Source: Panonychus citri
Lineage: Eukaryota; Arthropoda; Arachnida; Trombidiformes; Tetranychidae
Direction of reading: 5' to 3'
DNA: 64,000 bases
Assembly: GCF_014898815.1 (NCBI RefSeq)
Contig: NW_026515546.1
Coordinates: 4,597,001-4,661,000, forward strand
Of this stretch, positions 50,216-62,809 are shown piece by piece. The position numbers were made by a program, and so were the translations under genes. Every line of letters begins with the position of its first letter. Position 1 is the stretch's first letter. The notes under the pieces were generated by a model. That model searched no databases. It saw only the letters and a list, made by a program, of their open reading frames with translations, and was not told the DNA's origin.

Positions 50216-50895
50216 GGCTTACAGAGTCGTGGTGTTTGTCAGAATTGCAGAAATAGCAAATCTCAGATGGAGACCAATCTTGAATCTCTTCTGGTTCAAG
50301 GGAATTGAATGGTGCTGTTAACTTTCGCCATCTTCGTCCACCCACTAGTTCCTGTGCCACACGTTCCAGGCCTGAGGTTTTTCCCCCGTTGAAATTGATC
50401 GAAAAGAAAGGAGAGAAAGAAAAAAAAGAAGAAGAGAAATTAGATAAAAAAAGAGAAAAAGAGAGATAAGGTAAATGAGAGAGAAATTAAAATAGACAGA
50501 GGAAAAAAGGTAAACGATACAGAGGAGGTTGGGAATAAGGTGTAGGTAGGGTAGTATGAATAAAGAGGTAATCATAGGGACGTACCAACGAGTAGTAAAA
50601 GGTTTTTAGTTAATTTAGTTAAATCTTTTTTTATCCGATTTTTATCCTGGAAACACTGTGAAGATTTAATCAGGGCACATTCAGCCATATTTAATCGGTT
50701 AATTTGGTTGCTAGAAGTTGTATTGTTGTTACTAGAAATGAATAAGTTGCTTTTACTGTTATTGTTGCTGTTGATGGTGGTGGTGATTGTGGTGATTGTG
50801 GTTGAGTTGCTGGTGTTGATCGTCGTAGGGTTAATGGTTGAGGTTGTGATTGTAGATGTTGGTGTTGTATTAATGTTGGTGTTACTGTTGAACAT
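42173..50895 (-). CDS. E93: E93/Eip93F (MBLK-1)-type transcription factor with two Pipsqueak domains
   Basis: Core exons 45464-44944 and 44603-42173 (phase 2 junction) give 983 aa from ATG 45464, which has an in-frame stop just upstream. Features: CtBP-type motif PLDLS at 127-131; Pipsqueak helix-turn-helix 1 at about 200-250 (YTEKELQQALNDIQSGK); helix-turn-helix 2 at about 725-775 (GRYRNYKRDDLAKAV, then GVPHSTLEYKVKERHLLRPK), closest to the E93/LCOR class. Upstream exons 50895-50586 and 50371-50223 (phase 1 junction) encode a conserved N-terminal module joining ...KNLLLLVG to GLERVAQELVGGRRWRK and DWSPSEICYFC. The second ends in phase 0, so it cannot join the 45464 exon at its start; an internal acceptor at 45380 is phase-compatible and would give 1,108 aa. 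E93 is a nuclear, ecdysone-induced regulator of the final moult and of cell death in insects. Two transcript starts are likely. Confidence 0.85.
45831..45877. repeat. (GA)n microsatellite
   Basis: About 47 bp of perfect GA dinucleotides, roughly 370 bp upstream of the ATG at 45464 of E93. Confidence 0.95.
47958..48002. repeat. (TC)n microsatellite
   Basis: TC run with two small TTTC interruptions, in the E93 intron. Confidence 0.9.
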
Positions 50896-51263
50896 ATTGA
50901 TTGATGGTGATGATACATATTTATAATTCAAATTTTACTTACATATATACAAGAAGAAAAATAAACAAGCACATACATGAAGAGAGATAATTGTCTTAAA
51001 ATGGGTAATAACATTTGAACCATTCGTTGGAGGAAAAAGACCAACAGGTTAATAAAGAGAGGGAAGAAATTTAATTTAGTTAATTGTTTAGAATTTAGAA
51101 GAAAAAAGATAGAAAATGAAGAAAAAATTAGAAAAAACAAAACGAAATTAAAAAATAATCAACAGGTTCGTGAAAGAGAAATGAAAGAAATTGAAATGAG
51201 AAAATTAAAAAGAGAGACAATTTGATTTCTCTCTCTTTTCATTTGCGAATTGTTCTTTTCCAA

Positions 51264-51272
51264 CGCCATCTA
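51264..51272 (-). promoter_or_regulatory. TAGATGGCG element, CTCF-like context
   Basis: On the minus strand CCGCTAGATGGCG, which resembles the CTCF core (CCACTAGRKGGC) with few mismatches. It is about 370 bp upstream of the first E93 coding exon. Confidence 0.45.
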
Positions 51273-53908
51273 GCGGATAGAAAACCAAATGTTCTACCGG
51301 CGATTTTTGTTTTTTTCTTTTTAATTGTTTACTTTATTTTCTTTACCTGGTTAATTGTTGTTCTTTTTCATTTTTATCACCATTTTTTTAATCATCTTCA
51401 TGATAGATTTTAATTGTTGGCAAGTATTTACTCCTCAATCTACTGAGGTTTTTACTGCTCTAATTTGTGGTGTTTATGGTGATTCCATTTTGTTTATGTA
51501 ACACTAATCTTTTTTGTTTGTTAAATGTGATTTTTGATTGTTAAACTGGTTCGTGTTAATTTTTTCCCTTTTGGTTTTCTCTTGATTGTTACAATTTGTT
51601 AACAGTCAATTTATTGTGTTGTTAAAGATTGATCATCAGTGGGGTTACAGTTATAAATTCACACTTCCATATCAAAACCTATTAACATAGTCTTGATTTC
51701 TGGTCACCATTTTGTTTTGTTTTTTACAATTTTGTTTTCTCCTCTCAAAGTTAATCATCATCATCTTCATCATCATCGTCATCCTAATTGGTAATGATTA
51801 TTTGTACCTGGTTAATGTCATTCAAATTTATACGTTTCCACCATCTACCTGTTAATCCAATTTCCATCAATGCGGTAAATGGTTTTAAATTGTTGCATTT
51901 TGATTTTCTATTCTATGGAAAAAAAAAATTCTTTTCTTAACCAACCCAAACTGGTTTCTTACTGTTTTCTATTCTCATTAATCCTTCATTCTAATGCTAT
52001 TATTATCTAGGGTTTATCTCTGAATGATGAAGCTGATTAATGTTCCCTGTTGACTATGATAATGATGGACACTTGATGATTACGTGATTAACAGATTCTA
52101 CTCATTTGTAACCGACTCTCTCGATCTCTCTGTCAATGTCTATTGTGTTGATCATCTTTTTGTTGTCACCAATCCACCAGTTGCCTAAATTGTTACGACA
52201 ATTAGTTGATTTTTTTGCTTCTTCTCCTTCTCTCCAACGCCAACAACAGATCAAGACAATTAGAAGCAAATTGTAATTGTGGTCTCATGAAGCATTTCGA
52301 CAATTTAATAGACTAATAACATAATTTGTCCGTAAACGATTGGTTACAAAAAAGCAACAATCAAATGGTTGATTAGGCGTTAAGGTTTAAGTTGAATCAA
52401 TCAATGATTATAATCACAATTAATTAATTGCTGAACCCATTTTTTTTCTTCTTTTTCTTTTTCTCTTCTCTAATCTTTACAATTTAGGTTTTCATTTGGG
52501 ATTTTGGTTGATAACATTTATCATAATCCAATGTTACACAGCAATTGGTTACAATGAGAATAATCATCATAATTAATTGTAGATTAAAATCTAAACCATA
52601 ACAATTAACCTGTAAGAGTCTTTTGTGACAATTTAAATTGTCTAATATATGGAATACATGGAAAATGGTTGAAGAGAAAAATACTTGAAACTCTCTTGAA
52701 CAATTAACCAAATCAACGAAAATGAAGGAAAAACAATCAAATCAATAAATTGATTAAATCAAAAATCTTGTTAATTGTTACACATACACACAAGGAGGAA
52801 AAGAAAAGGTTAATCAAATAATCAATAAATCAACGTAAGTAATTAAAAAAAAAGGTAATGATTACAGATTTTGATTAACTGATCAATAGATTTTTGTAAA
52901 ATATTTAAGTGTAAATGATTTAAATTTAATGTGATAAAAATCACAATCAATTAATCAATGATGATGGTGAGTCTTTACATTCAATATGTTGAAAAAGTGA
53001 AAGTTAACAACAATCAACTAATTGTTGCCAAAAATGAAACGTAATTTAATTATCACTTCTGGAATTGTGGTTAATCAATTTTGTTAATTATTTGAAGAAA
53101 AAAAATCTCTTCCTGATTCTTATTGAATTAAAACACCTTGAACTTGATTAACAATCTCTTAATTATCCCAAATTAATCATTGATTTCCTTGATTATATTA
53201 GCTAATCAAAGTGATCAAATTTAATTATTGCCTTAAGGGTAATTACAATTGACGTTTTTGTTTTCCCAATCAATACCATGTTGATGATCATTGGCTCACA
53301 ATCAAAAAGTTTTAATTTCCTTTATTCAAAAAGTTAATCATGTAAATGATAATTGGGTTGATTAAATGCTGATATTGATTGTTGATCAATGACAATTTAG
53401 TTAGACTTAAATTGCAGCGAAAAAAAAAGATTAGTAATAAAAGTTGATTAACTAATCAACCTTATTTGAAGTTTAATTGGGGATACAATGAAAAAAAAAG
53501 GTTCATAATAATTAACGATTTTGTTTGATAATACAATTAATTGTTAATCTGATAATAAAAATGGACCAAATATAAGACAAACTGAATTAAGGAATTGATT
53601 GTTGGGATAATTTGACTTGTCTATTAGTATGTTAACCTCTTGAAATGATTAATCTAATTGCAAATAGAAAACTTGATCATGGTTATCGTAATATTATCAT
53701 GAAAAAATATCACAATTTCTCATCAACTGAAGACACAGACTGGATAAGGGCCTCATGGAGATGATGATGATAAGGATGATAAAGATGATCTCTTTCTCTA
53801 TGTAATATCAATACGATTTTTAGGTCAAACTGAATGTTCATTTTCAGCTTCCCGGTTCAATCATTTTCTTGTTTCAATTTCCCTTTTATCCTCGTTCTTT
53901 ATCATCTT

Positions 53909-53913
<5 letters not shown>

Positions 53914-53963
<50 letters not shown>
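53914..53963. repeat. (TC)n microsatellite
   Basis: About 50 bp of perfect TC dinucleotides, the longest uninterrupted run seen in the window. Confidence 0.95.
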
Positions 53964-53966
<3 letters not shown>

Positions 53967-56345
53967 GTTCCTCTCAATTAAGGTTATCATCATTTTCTGG
54001 TTATTAGTATTTTTTGTGTCTCCTAATCCACTTTTTATTTTCACTCGACAATCATCATGATGGAAAACCTGAAAATCTCTGTCTTTTTCTCTGTCGACAA
54101 GATGATAATTATCATTATTTTAGTTCCCCTTTCAAATATTACTCAATTACTGATTGGCAAAAATTAACTACTTAACTTAATTGCTTGACAATTAATTCGT
54201 TTCTTGTTGAGATTTTTGATTAACTTTATGGATCTAAAATCTAATTAACTTTAAATATTATTAATACATTGAACATCAACTCTTTTTCATTAAATCATAT
54301 TGGTAACAATTAAGTTTCCTTTGTCATTCTATCAAAATTTGCAAATCATTTAATTGATTAACTGTTTAATTTTTAATTGTTCCAATCAAATTTGTCATGT
54401 TATTTGTTTGTTCATCATTAATCATTATCATTTCCTCCCTTAATTGTTTATATATTTATTAGTTAGGAAAAATTAAAGTACGAAAATTGTTACATTTAAT
54501 TGTTGTTGTTGATCAAATTGTTGATTACAATCAACTCGATACCATCATTACCTTATAATGAATCTCAATCAAGCATTTATAATTTATTATTTTCTGATTA
54601 ATTGTTAATTTTAATCAACCAAAGTTCCTGATGAACAAAAATTAAATCCAAACAATCAACCAAATATTGAGTCAAGAAAAAAATTAACAACAATTAAACT
54701 CGGTGTGATTTAAAAGTTATCATTGAACTAACTGTTAATTTTTTGATTGTTGATTAAACTTAATTGTTATGAATTTCTTAATAATTGATATGCATGATAA
54801 TAATGAAACAATGATTAAAATGAACAATTTAACCTTGATGAACAATTTTGATTAACCACAATGAAAAGATTGAAAATTCAACAATTTAGTTCAACTAAAA
54901 GACCCAGAAAAAAAATAGTTAACTATTACAATTAACAATCAATTGATTGTCTCATAACCATCAGTTTGAAAACCTTCAAATTAATTATCACCAGTTAAAT
55001 GTATTATTATTTATATTGTTGTAATTAAAATTGATTTGGTAATAAATTTTGATTGTTTTAGTTAATTGTGAACTAAAAGATGACCTTCCAATTGAATTAA
55101 ATTTGGTTCACAATTAAAACAAATTTTGTCTCTTCAATTAACTCATCTTTATAACAATTAAATTGTATTTTAATTGTTAACGATTCTCATATTGTTGTTG
55201 CTAATTGTGTAACAGTTAATTGTTAATCAGGTGTTAATATAATTTCCTGATTGAATATCCAAATTTTCATCGCTATTGAAGGTTCATTTGATTAGAGCAA
55301 TTAGTTAATTTAAGTGATTATGATCAAGGATAACGTAACGATAATCAGCTTAATTGTGATCTAATTCCGGAATCAACTAACCAAAAAGTGAGATCACTTT
55401 GATTATTTGTTTCTTCATTTACAATTAAAGGTTAATTTGATTAACATTCGAGTTATAATTTTTAAATGGTAACAATTATATTGATGATTATCAAATTGTT
55501 GACGGAAATTTAATTTTGATTATTAACCTTGGACCATATATTTGATTTTTTGTTAATTTTGATTCAGTGATTTGATGACGATAGTTAAATTGTTGATGAT
55601 TAACTCTGGTGGTGATAATAATAATGACTACGGTTAAGCCTGAAGCAAATTAAACAACAAAATTAACTAATTTTTTTTTATTTTCAACTGATTAAAATAG
55701 GATGAAGACTCATGATGACGACGATGATGATGATGATTAGTTGATTGTGAATGTTGTTGTTTAGTTAGTAAATTTCTCAAGGTTAACTAGTTGAAAATTA
55801 TTTACTTGATTGTGTTCAGAACAATTTAAATTTCTCGCAAGGAAATGATTAAGGTAAAATTAACCTTTTTCCTAATTGTTCTGATTCATATTAGTTTTCC
55901 GGTGAATCTGAGATTTAATCATTACAATTGTTAATTGTTTTTACCACAAATCATTGAAAAACTAAACAATTACATGGCGAAAATACAAATCAACGATTAT
56001 ATAATTAGTATGATTTGATTGGAAATAATTAAGTTACAAAATTGTAACCCTTGCATCTAAATTGTCAATTAGTTAATCAACATTAGGATAGCTTAACAAT
56101 CAATCACTTCACTTGAACAAATCAAACAATCAAACAACCAATTTAATTTCAATTTCATTGATTAACATCAATTATCACCTAATCATCCACATCCAAAAAA
56201 AATCAATTAGTAAACCTTAAAGATCAGTATTCTAATTCTTATAAAATTAAACGTGAGACAAAAAACTACTAATTGTTCACAAAGCAATTAAATATCGTTC
56301 TTACAATTAAAGTTAATCGATTGCAACGAATTTAGAATAAAGTGT

Positions 56346-56354
56346 CGCCATCTA
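56346..56354 (-). promoter_or_regulatory. TAGATGGCG element upstream of JADE
   Basis: Minus-strand TAGATGGCG (CAATAGATGGCGAC), about 490 bp before the JADE start codon. The same CAATAGATGGCG core occurs at 2250 and 29052. Confidence 0.4.
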
Positions 56355-56841
56355 TTGTTGGAGAACAAAAACTCGAAAACATCGAATCTTGTTCAATGCA
56401 AATTCAATGTTAAATAATGTGACACTTGAGAGTGAATTTTGTTACAAGTGAATTTTAATCGGTCTTTCAGTCAAACCAAGAACTAATTAAATAACTAAAC
56501 AGTAATTTCCTTAAAACTATTGATTAAAGGTTAAGGGAAGCTCTCGACTAATCAGATTTACACAGGAATTGATGGTCAATTGTTTTGTGAATAAATTAGT
56601 GTTTATGTCACATGTTACCAAGAGAAGCTTTTGATTGCCGTTATTTGGAAATGGTCCCCAGAAGAATGACTAAGACAGCGAATGGAAAAGAAAGAGAAAA
56701 AGAAAGAGAAACAAGAAGGTGAATGTAAAGAAAATGATAGATTTTTGATTGAATTTTAGTCTTTTGTGTTGATTAAAGTTAATTGTGATTCTCAGGTTAC
56801 CAACTGGCTTAACAATTTTTCTTTAATTTCATCCAATTAGG

Positions 56842-59800
56842 ATGATTAGTGTTAACAAGAATGATGCTAATTCATCGGGTAAGTCGAACATGATTAATAT
56901 TAATTCCAATTTTTAAATTCTCTTCTCTTGATATTCTGTCCACAACAACAAACATTCACTTCTCTCTCTTTCTCTTTCTCTTTCTTTTTCTCTTTCTCTC
57001 CAAGAAATGTTAATATTTCTCGTTTTCTTTTTCCTCTCTTTCTCTTTCTTTTTTTGTCTCCATTCTTTGTATTCTCTCGTTCTTTTCATCTTCTCTCTCC
57101 TCTTTCCATTTGCTTCTCTTACTTTGTCTTTCAATTTCTCTCTCCTCTCTCTCTCTTTCTTATTCCTTATTTTTTATTCTAACAGTTTCAGTTTTTTCTT
57201 CTTCAATATTTTCCATTCAATTTCTCATCTCAATTTTTTGTTCCATTTCTGGTAATCATGTTAATCTCATTAACCTCTCTCATACTATTATTCCCCATCT
57301 TCTAAATGCTTGGCCAATACATTGCCATTTCTAAAGCTTCATCCGTAAACATTAGGCATAGATTATCTTTCTCTATCTTTTCTTTTGCTCACCCTGTTCA
57401 TATTGACAGTAAGAAGCAGCTATAAATTAGCCGTGGGGTGTGTTGTTCTTGTTGCCACCTTGCTCTGGATGAGCTGATCCCACTAAATGAATAGCTGCTA
57501 ATAGAAAGAGAGAAAGAGAAACAGAAAGAACCAGTATACCTTGTGTTCCAATCTTACCTTGACTACTAATAATACATTCACTCTTATAATTGTGCTTCTT
57601 GTGTTGTCATTCAATTTGAACTCATAACATCTTTTGTTTTCTCTATTTTTTTCTCCATCTCTATAATTCAACATTCTCCTGTTGTTGTTTTCATCTTTAG
57701 GTAAACGAGCAAGTAAAATGGGTCTACTATTGCCAAATGAAAACAAGGAAGATGGAAAAAAGAAGTTCAAAAAAGGTATTTTCTACTCTTAGGCCGTTTG
57801 GAGGGAAACCTTTTTTTTTTCTTTATCTATGGTTTTCTTTTTCTTCTTTCATCGTCATCATATTAGTACATCAACAGTTCCACTTAGAGCTATTTGTTTA
57901 CTGTGTACTTTTCTCTTTGTGTTTCCTATTTTTCCTCGTTTCACTTGTTGGTTCCTGGTTGACAAAATTGTTTCTTATTCTGGTGTCTCTCTTTTCTTAC
58001 ACATATTTACACTCATAGATATTTCTGCCATAATGGGTGATGTCTCATCTCTCAACAAAAATCGTATCTACAATTATGGTTATGTTAAAAAACCAGCCGA
58101 GTTATTTCGTAAGGATCTCATATCTGCCATGAAAATGGCCGATGGCGAGCAACTTTCACCTGAAGATTATTTACTAATCACTGACCATTGGAAAGAAGAA
58201 TGGGAAAAAGGAGTACAAGTACCAGTAAATCCTGATTCTCTTCCTGAACCTAGTTTTAGGTTTCTCAAAAAGGAACAAGATTCACATTCTCAAGACACAA
58301 ACAAAGTGAAAACATTGAAAAAGATCAATAAGGTATATTACTACATAAATACGCTACTATTTTTTTTTTCTTCTTCATCTCACAAAAAGAAACAATTGTT
58401 TTTTCTTATATTCGTTTTTCTGTCATCAAACAATGACCCATTTAATTGTTGTTACAATTCAACCATCTAAATTTCAATCTATTTTTCTATCTTTGTCATA
58501 CCATTAGACTGATGAGACTGATTTAGAGGTGTATGGACAATATGAACTGGATTTACTAGACTTGGCTTGGTTACAGACTTTACATGAATCTGATGAATCA
58601 ATTAAATTACCAGAGAAATTTGTTGAAGATCTGATCAATGAACTTGAACACCAGTGTGCTCGCAATATGAAAGCCAAACAAGTTGGAATTGAATATGATG
58701 ATCACGTTTTATGTGATGTTTGTCGAAGGTATTTTTAAATCATTTTCTAACTGTTTAAATTAACAGATTTCAAGCTAATTTCTAAACTAATTTGATTGTT
58801 TTTCCTTATTCTTATATAATATCTATCATTCTAAAGTCCTGATGCCGAAGATGGAAATGAAATGGTTTTCTGTGACTCATGTAATATTTGTGTACATCAA
58901 GCCTGTTATGGAATTACTCATATACCCGATGGTGAATGGTTATGTCGACCATGTAAAGAATTAGGTTACAAGAAAGATCTACCCTGTATATTGTGTCCCA
59001 ATAGTGGTGGTGCTCTTAAACCAACCTCACATTCAGGTGAATGGGCTCATGTTGCCTGTGCATTATGGATTCCAGAGGTAAATTATAATCTCTACTTTTG
59101 TTTCCCAATTCATATTAATCAATTTTCTACCAATTTGTTACAGGTAAATATCGGATGTGTTAAATCAATGGAACCAATTACAAAAACGAAACAAATATCA
59201 CCCACAAGACTGAATCTTGTATGTTCTTTATGTAAGATTAAAAAAGGAGCACCGATCCAATGTTCAGTAAGTAAATAAATCTACTAAATTGATAATTGAT
59301 TTATTGAAGAGTTTTTTTTATTTCTTTTTTTTCAGGTCAACTCGTGTAAAGTAGCTTATCATGTAACGTGTGCGTTTAATGCTAAGCTCAAAATGAATGT
59401 TTTCGCTGTTGATGACAAGAAAGGAGTTAAATTGAAGTCTTACTGTTCTAAACACTCTAGTAAAGACTCTCCAAAAGATAATGAATCAGGAGAAAGGTAA
59501 TTAAATTGATACGAATCTTTTCTTTTTCTTGATGGTTTTATTTAATTGTTTATTGTATTTTTTGTTCCATTTAGTTCTTGCGAGGAAAAGAAAGAAGATT
59601 CATTCGAAGAATTGACCATAATACCGAATGACAGTGATGATCCATGCAACGAATTCTGGAAATACATTGACATTACTCAAATAAACCAAGAAGTAATTTA
59701 GTTTACTTATAACTTTAATTGCAAATTTTAAGCCTTGCTAATTTGTTACTGGTCATGAATTTAGGATCAAATAACCGTAGAAAAGATTAGCTGCTAATGG

Positions 59801-61309
59801 TTATAATCTTTTCATCGATGACCAATAATAACAATTTAAAGGCTTAATTGTTGCACTTGTACATTTCTCTCAATCTCTTGAACTTTTGATTTTGTTAATT
59901 GATTTGCTTTCCTTTTATCCAACAGTTTTTGCCTATGCTAATTACTGAGTTTCCTCAGTCTTCAAAAGAAAGCCTACTCATGTACATTGATCTTGTATTA
60001 CAATATTGGAAAATGAAGAGAGTCTCTAATTATGGATCACCATTAATCCGAATGATTAATTCAACATCTCTTGAACGATTAAAACTCCAACAACACGCTG
60101 GTATTTTACGTTTCAGGGTGGACCTTGAACGTATACGTAATTTAAGTTACATGTTGTGTCGCCGTGAAAAGATCAAAAGTAATTGGGTTAAAACACATCA
60201 ACAAACAATTGAAAATGCCATTGCTTTTGCTACTGGTTCTCCGCTTCCATCTTGCGATGATCAACCTGAATCAACAACAACAAGCTCCATTTCATATAAT
60301 TATAAGACGAATGCACCTCAAGAAGAGAGGATGAAAGTCGCTAAAGAAGTGATTAATTCAAGCTGTATGTATGACGATTACGATATACGCGATAAAAATA
60401 AGCCAAAAGTTTTGATAAAACAAATACGAAACATGATGAGAAATGATAACATTGAGAAACTTAGGAGACACCATCGACCAAATCCATATTTAAAATTTTA
60501 TCCTCAAAGGCGAAGTGAAAGTAGTGATAACGGTAAATCACAACAATCTCCAAAATCACCTCAATCACCACAATTACAACAAAAAGCTAAAGGTAGCAAA
60601 AGCTATTCTACCTTTAATGGATCTCATAAGAATCACAATGGACAGACAAAAGTCAACGGATTCCCAATTTTAACTTCCTTACCGTTACGGAGTAAAAGTG
60701 TTCCCATTAATCAAACCTCTCCTAAGTCAGAGTCTATTAGAAATACTTTGAGAGAGAAAAGTATTACCAAAAGTGATAATCAAATAACCATCAGCTCCAA
60801 ATCAAGCCCGACTGATCCAATTAAAGAAGATAAAATTGTAAATAATTCTGTTATTACCAGAGCATCAGCCCTAATTGGATATAGAATTCCCAAAAAGAAT
60901 CGTGATAATCACAAAGGTAAATGATTTGATCTAACAAAAAATGTAAAACTGTCATCAAATGTTATAACTAATCAACTAATTTCATCTTTACAGAAAGTGA
61001 TCGCGTTTGTCGTGATGAATCAAATTATACAATTAGCCCGTTGAAAAATTTTCACAATGAACAAAGGTATGAACCTATTGCCTCGATCTAATTTAAAATA
61101 AATGTTTTCCAATCTATTTTCGAGCATATATATTTTGTCTATTTGTTCTAGTTATTAACTAATTATCTTGGAATCGTTTTTCTAATTTTAGGGTATCCGT
61201 ATCTCCTAATCATCACTTTTTAAGGAGACCAACAATGGAAGATAATAGTTACAAAGGAAATGAAAGATTCCTTGAGAGGAGAAGATCATTCAATCAAAGG
61301 CGCTTTTAG
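56842..61309 (+). CDS. JADE-family PHD-finger protein (HBO1 histone acetyltransferase scaffold)
   Basis: Eleven exons, phases consistent throughout: 56842-56878, 57701-57775, 58019-58332, 58508-58728, 58837-59077, 59144-59266, 59336-59496, 59575-59692, 59926-60916, 60994-61066 and 61192-61309; 823 aa. Order: N-terminal KPAELFRKDLISAMK and WEKGVQVPVNPDS (the JADE/EPL-like region), a PHD finger at about 209-258 (CDVC...NEMVFCDSCNICVHQACYGI), an extended PHD with zinc knuckle at about 262-375 (ILCPNSGGALKPT, VACALWIPEV, CSLCKIKKGAPIQCS, YHVTCAF), then the helical YWKMKR...DLERIRNLSYMLCRREK segment. Near the C terminus is GYRIPKKN (748-755), a conserved JADE motif. JADE proteins guide the HBO1 complex to histone H4 on chromatin. 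The first exon codes only 12 residues and sits behind an 822-bp pyrimidine-rich intron; an internal ATG at 58034 is a possible alternative start. Confidence 0.9.
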
Positions 61310-62314
61310 TTAACCAACTATAATCAATTTTCGTAAAATATTCACGAGCGCACAATCAGAGAATCACATAATTTAAATCTAATTTGAATAGTTTAATTTC
61401 GGTTAAATTCGGAAACAACGTGAAAACTATTCAATTAATTCTAAGCCCAAGTTTTAGAGATAATGATCATCATCATCATCATCATTTTCGCATCTTCGGT
61501 AATTTAATTTAATCATCTACTCATTGAGCAACTTTTTCTTCTGCGTTTTACCTACAATGCAATTAATTCATCATCTTAAATAATCATCTCTCTCTCTCTT
61601 TTCTCATTTGTTCATTTTCCATGATTAATTATTTATGGAGAAAAAATCATTTATTATTTGTACACTTTTCTCCCAGTGTTCAAAAAGCAAATACGATCTG
61701 ATTTTGAGCTCAGTTGAACTGAGATTATTGTTAAAATTAAGATATTTCTCTAAAATATCAGCCCATTTAACTTGATCCCCTTTAAATTGTGTAAATTTGT
61801 GTAAATTGCTTCATATATTTCTATCCATCATCATCATTTAATCAATTTCGATGATTGTTTTTTTTTGTTCTCTTCTAATTTTCATAACCTTCACCTCTCA
61901 ACGTACATAAAACATTTACAAATTCATTCTCATGTACATGAATTTACCCTGATCATCATCTTCTCCTTCATAGACTTTAAAGTTATTTTGTTGAAATTTG
62001 TAATTATTATTTTGATCTTCATCACTTCCTCATCATCGTCTAATATAATTATTGTGTTTCATTGAAATCACATTGAGATTATTTATAATATTCAATACGA
62101 AATAAATCAAATTGCATTTTTGTTTCGATTTCAACTGTAAAGTTTTGTCGCTAATCTAAATTTTGATACAATCACATTTTTATCAGCACATTTATCTTAC
62201 CTCTTTAATTGAATTTATACAATTTGACACTAAAATCTATTATAGAATTTACATTAATTACTAATTGTAATTCCAATTTGTTGATTATTTATTTTGCTGA
62301 GATTTTCGATCACC
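61310..62314. other. Convergent 3' regions of JADE and SDHAF2
   Basis: About 1 kb, AT-rich, with an (ATC)n run near 61468-61484. It is expected to hold both 3' UTRs. The open frame 61865-62065 has no recognisable content. Confidence 0.6.
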
Positions 62315-62809
62315 TTAATAAAGGGTTGGCTGTCGAGTCCTGTTTTCCTTGTGATGGTTTTTAGCATGTTCCTTGAGTAGATCCATAATCGGATTACTAA
62401 ATTCTGATGGTGTTTCCTTTTTACCGACAACCCAATAGAAAAGATCCCAATCATTTGATGGACTATTAATCAAACTATCATAAATGTCCAATTGTTTACC
62501 ATCAAATGTATCCAAATAACGATGAGCAAATGTACTCAGAAGTAAATCATTTTCCAACATTCCACGTTTTCGACTTTGATACAATAAACGGGCTCTTTTA
62601 ACATCAATACTTTCATTAAAACGTTGGTACAATGGTATCGGAGGTTCAGTACCATTATCTAAATCAATACAATCAAATTTACCATTGACATTGTCAGTCT
62701 TTTGATTATTATCACTGGTTGAAAATCTGGTTACACTAAATTGAGATGATTGTTGGACCAACCGACAAACATTAAAGTTGTTACCAATTCTGGACACTAA
62801 ACCAAACAT
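62315..62809 (-). CDS. SDHAF2: Succinate dehydrogenase assembly factor 2, mitochondrial
   Basis: Single-exon gene of 164 aa from ATG 62809, the usual length. The first ~35 residues are rich in Arg, Ser and Gln with few acids (MFGLVSRIG..., VCRLVQQSSQFSVTRFS), a mitochondrial targeting sequence. The core has the Sdh5 signature ARLLYQSRKRGMLENDLLLS, followed by FDGKQLDIYDSLINSPSNDW and the helix with NPIMDLLKEH. SDHAF2 promotes covalent attachment of FAD to the flavoprotein subunit of complex II in the matrix. The open frame extends 30 codons upstream, but homology starts after the chosen methionine. It is divergent with TFIIE-beta, 337 bp between start codons. Confidence 0.92.
   Translation of the reverse strand: MFGLVSRIGNNFNVCRLVQQSSQFSVTRFSTSDNNQKTDNVNGKFDCIDLDNGTEPPIPLYQRFNESIDVKRARLLYQSRKRGMLENDLLLSTFAHRYLDTFDGKQLDIYDSLINSPSNDWDLFYWVVGKKETPSEFSNPIMDLLKEHAKNHHKENRTRQPTLY

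Larger units (their letters stand above)
45465..50222 (-). other. Long intron / internal promoter region of E93
   Basis: About 4.7 kb of A/G-rich DNA on the plus strand, with at least eight GA or TC tracts (about 45570, 45831-45877, 46105, 47297, 47805, 47960-48001, 49697-49738, 49970, 50198). I see no coding exon with support. The promoter and 5' UTR for the 45464 start should lie at its right-hand side on the minus strand, just above 45464. Confidence 0.6.
50896..56841. other. Intergenic region between E93 and JADE
   Basis: Nearly 6 kb of AT-rich DNA with a 50-bp TC run (53914-53963), TAGATGGCG elements at 51264-51272 and 56346-56354, and ATG/CAT triplet runs. Open frames such as 51222-51413 and 53869-54060 are low complexity. 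It should hold the E93 upstream promoter and the JADE promoter and 5' UTR (the JADE start exon is preceded by an acceptor-like TCCAATTAG). No gene recognised. Confidence 0.6.

Noticed and set aside
50708..50926. Plus-strand Leu/Val-rich frame resembling a membrane protein
   Set aside because: It is the antisense of the Asn/Thr-rich E93 exon; the composition follows from the repeat.
56913..57334. Phe/Ser/Leu-rich and Lys/Glu/Arg-rich frames between JADE exons 1 and 2
   Set aside because: They result from a long pyrimidine-rich intron; there are no domain features and the frames overlap on both strands.
57829..58018. Hydrophobic extension ahead of JADE exon 3, like a membrane segment
   Set aside because: It lies in the intron before the acceptor at 58018, and the joined frame from exons 1 and 2 matches the splice phase.
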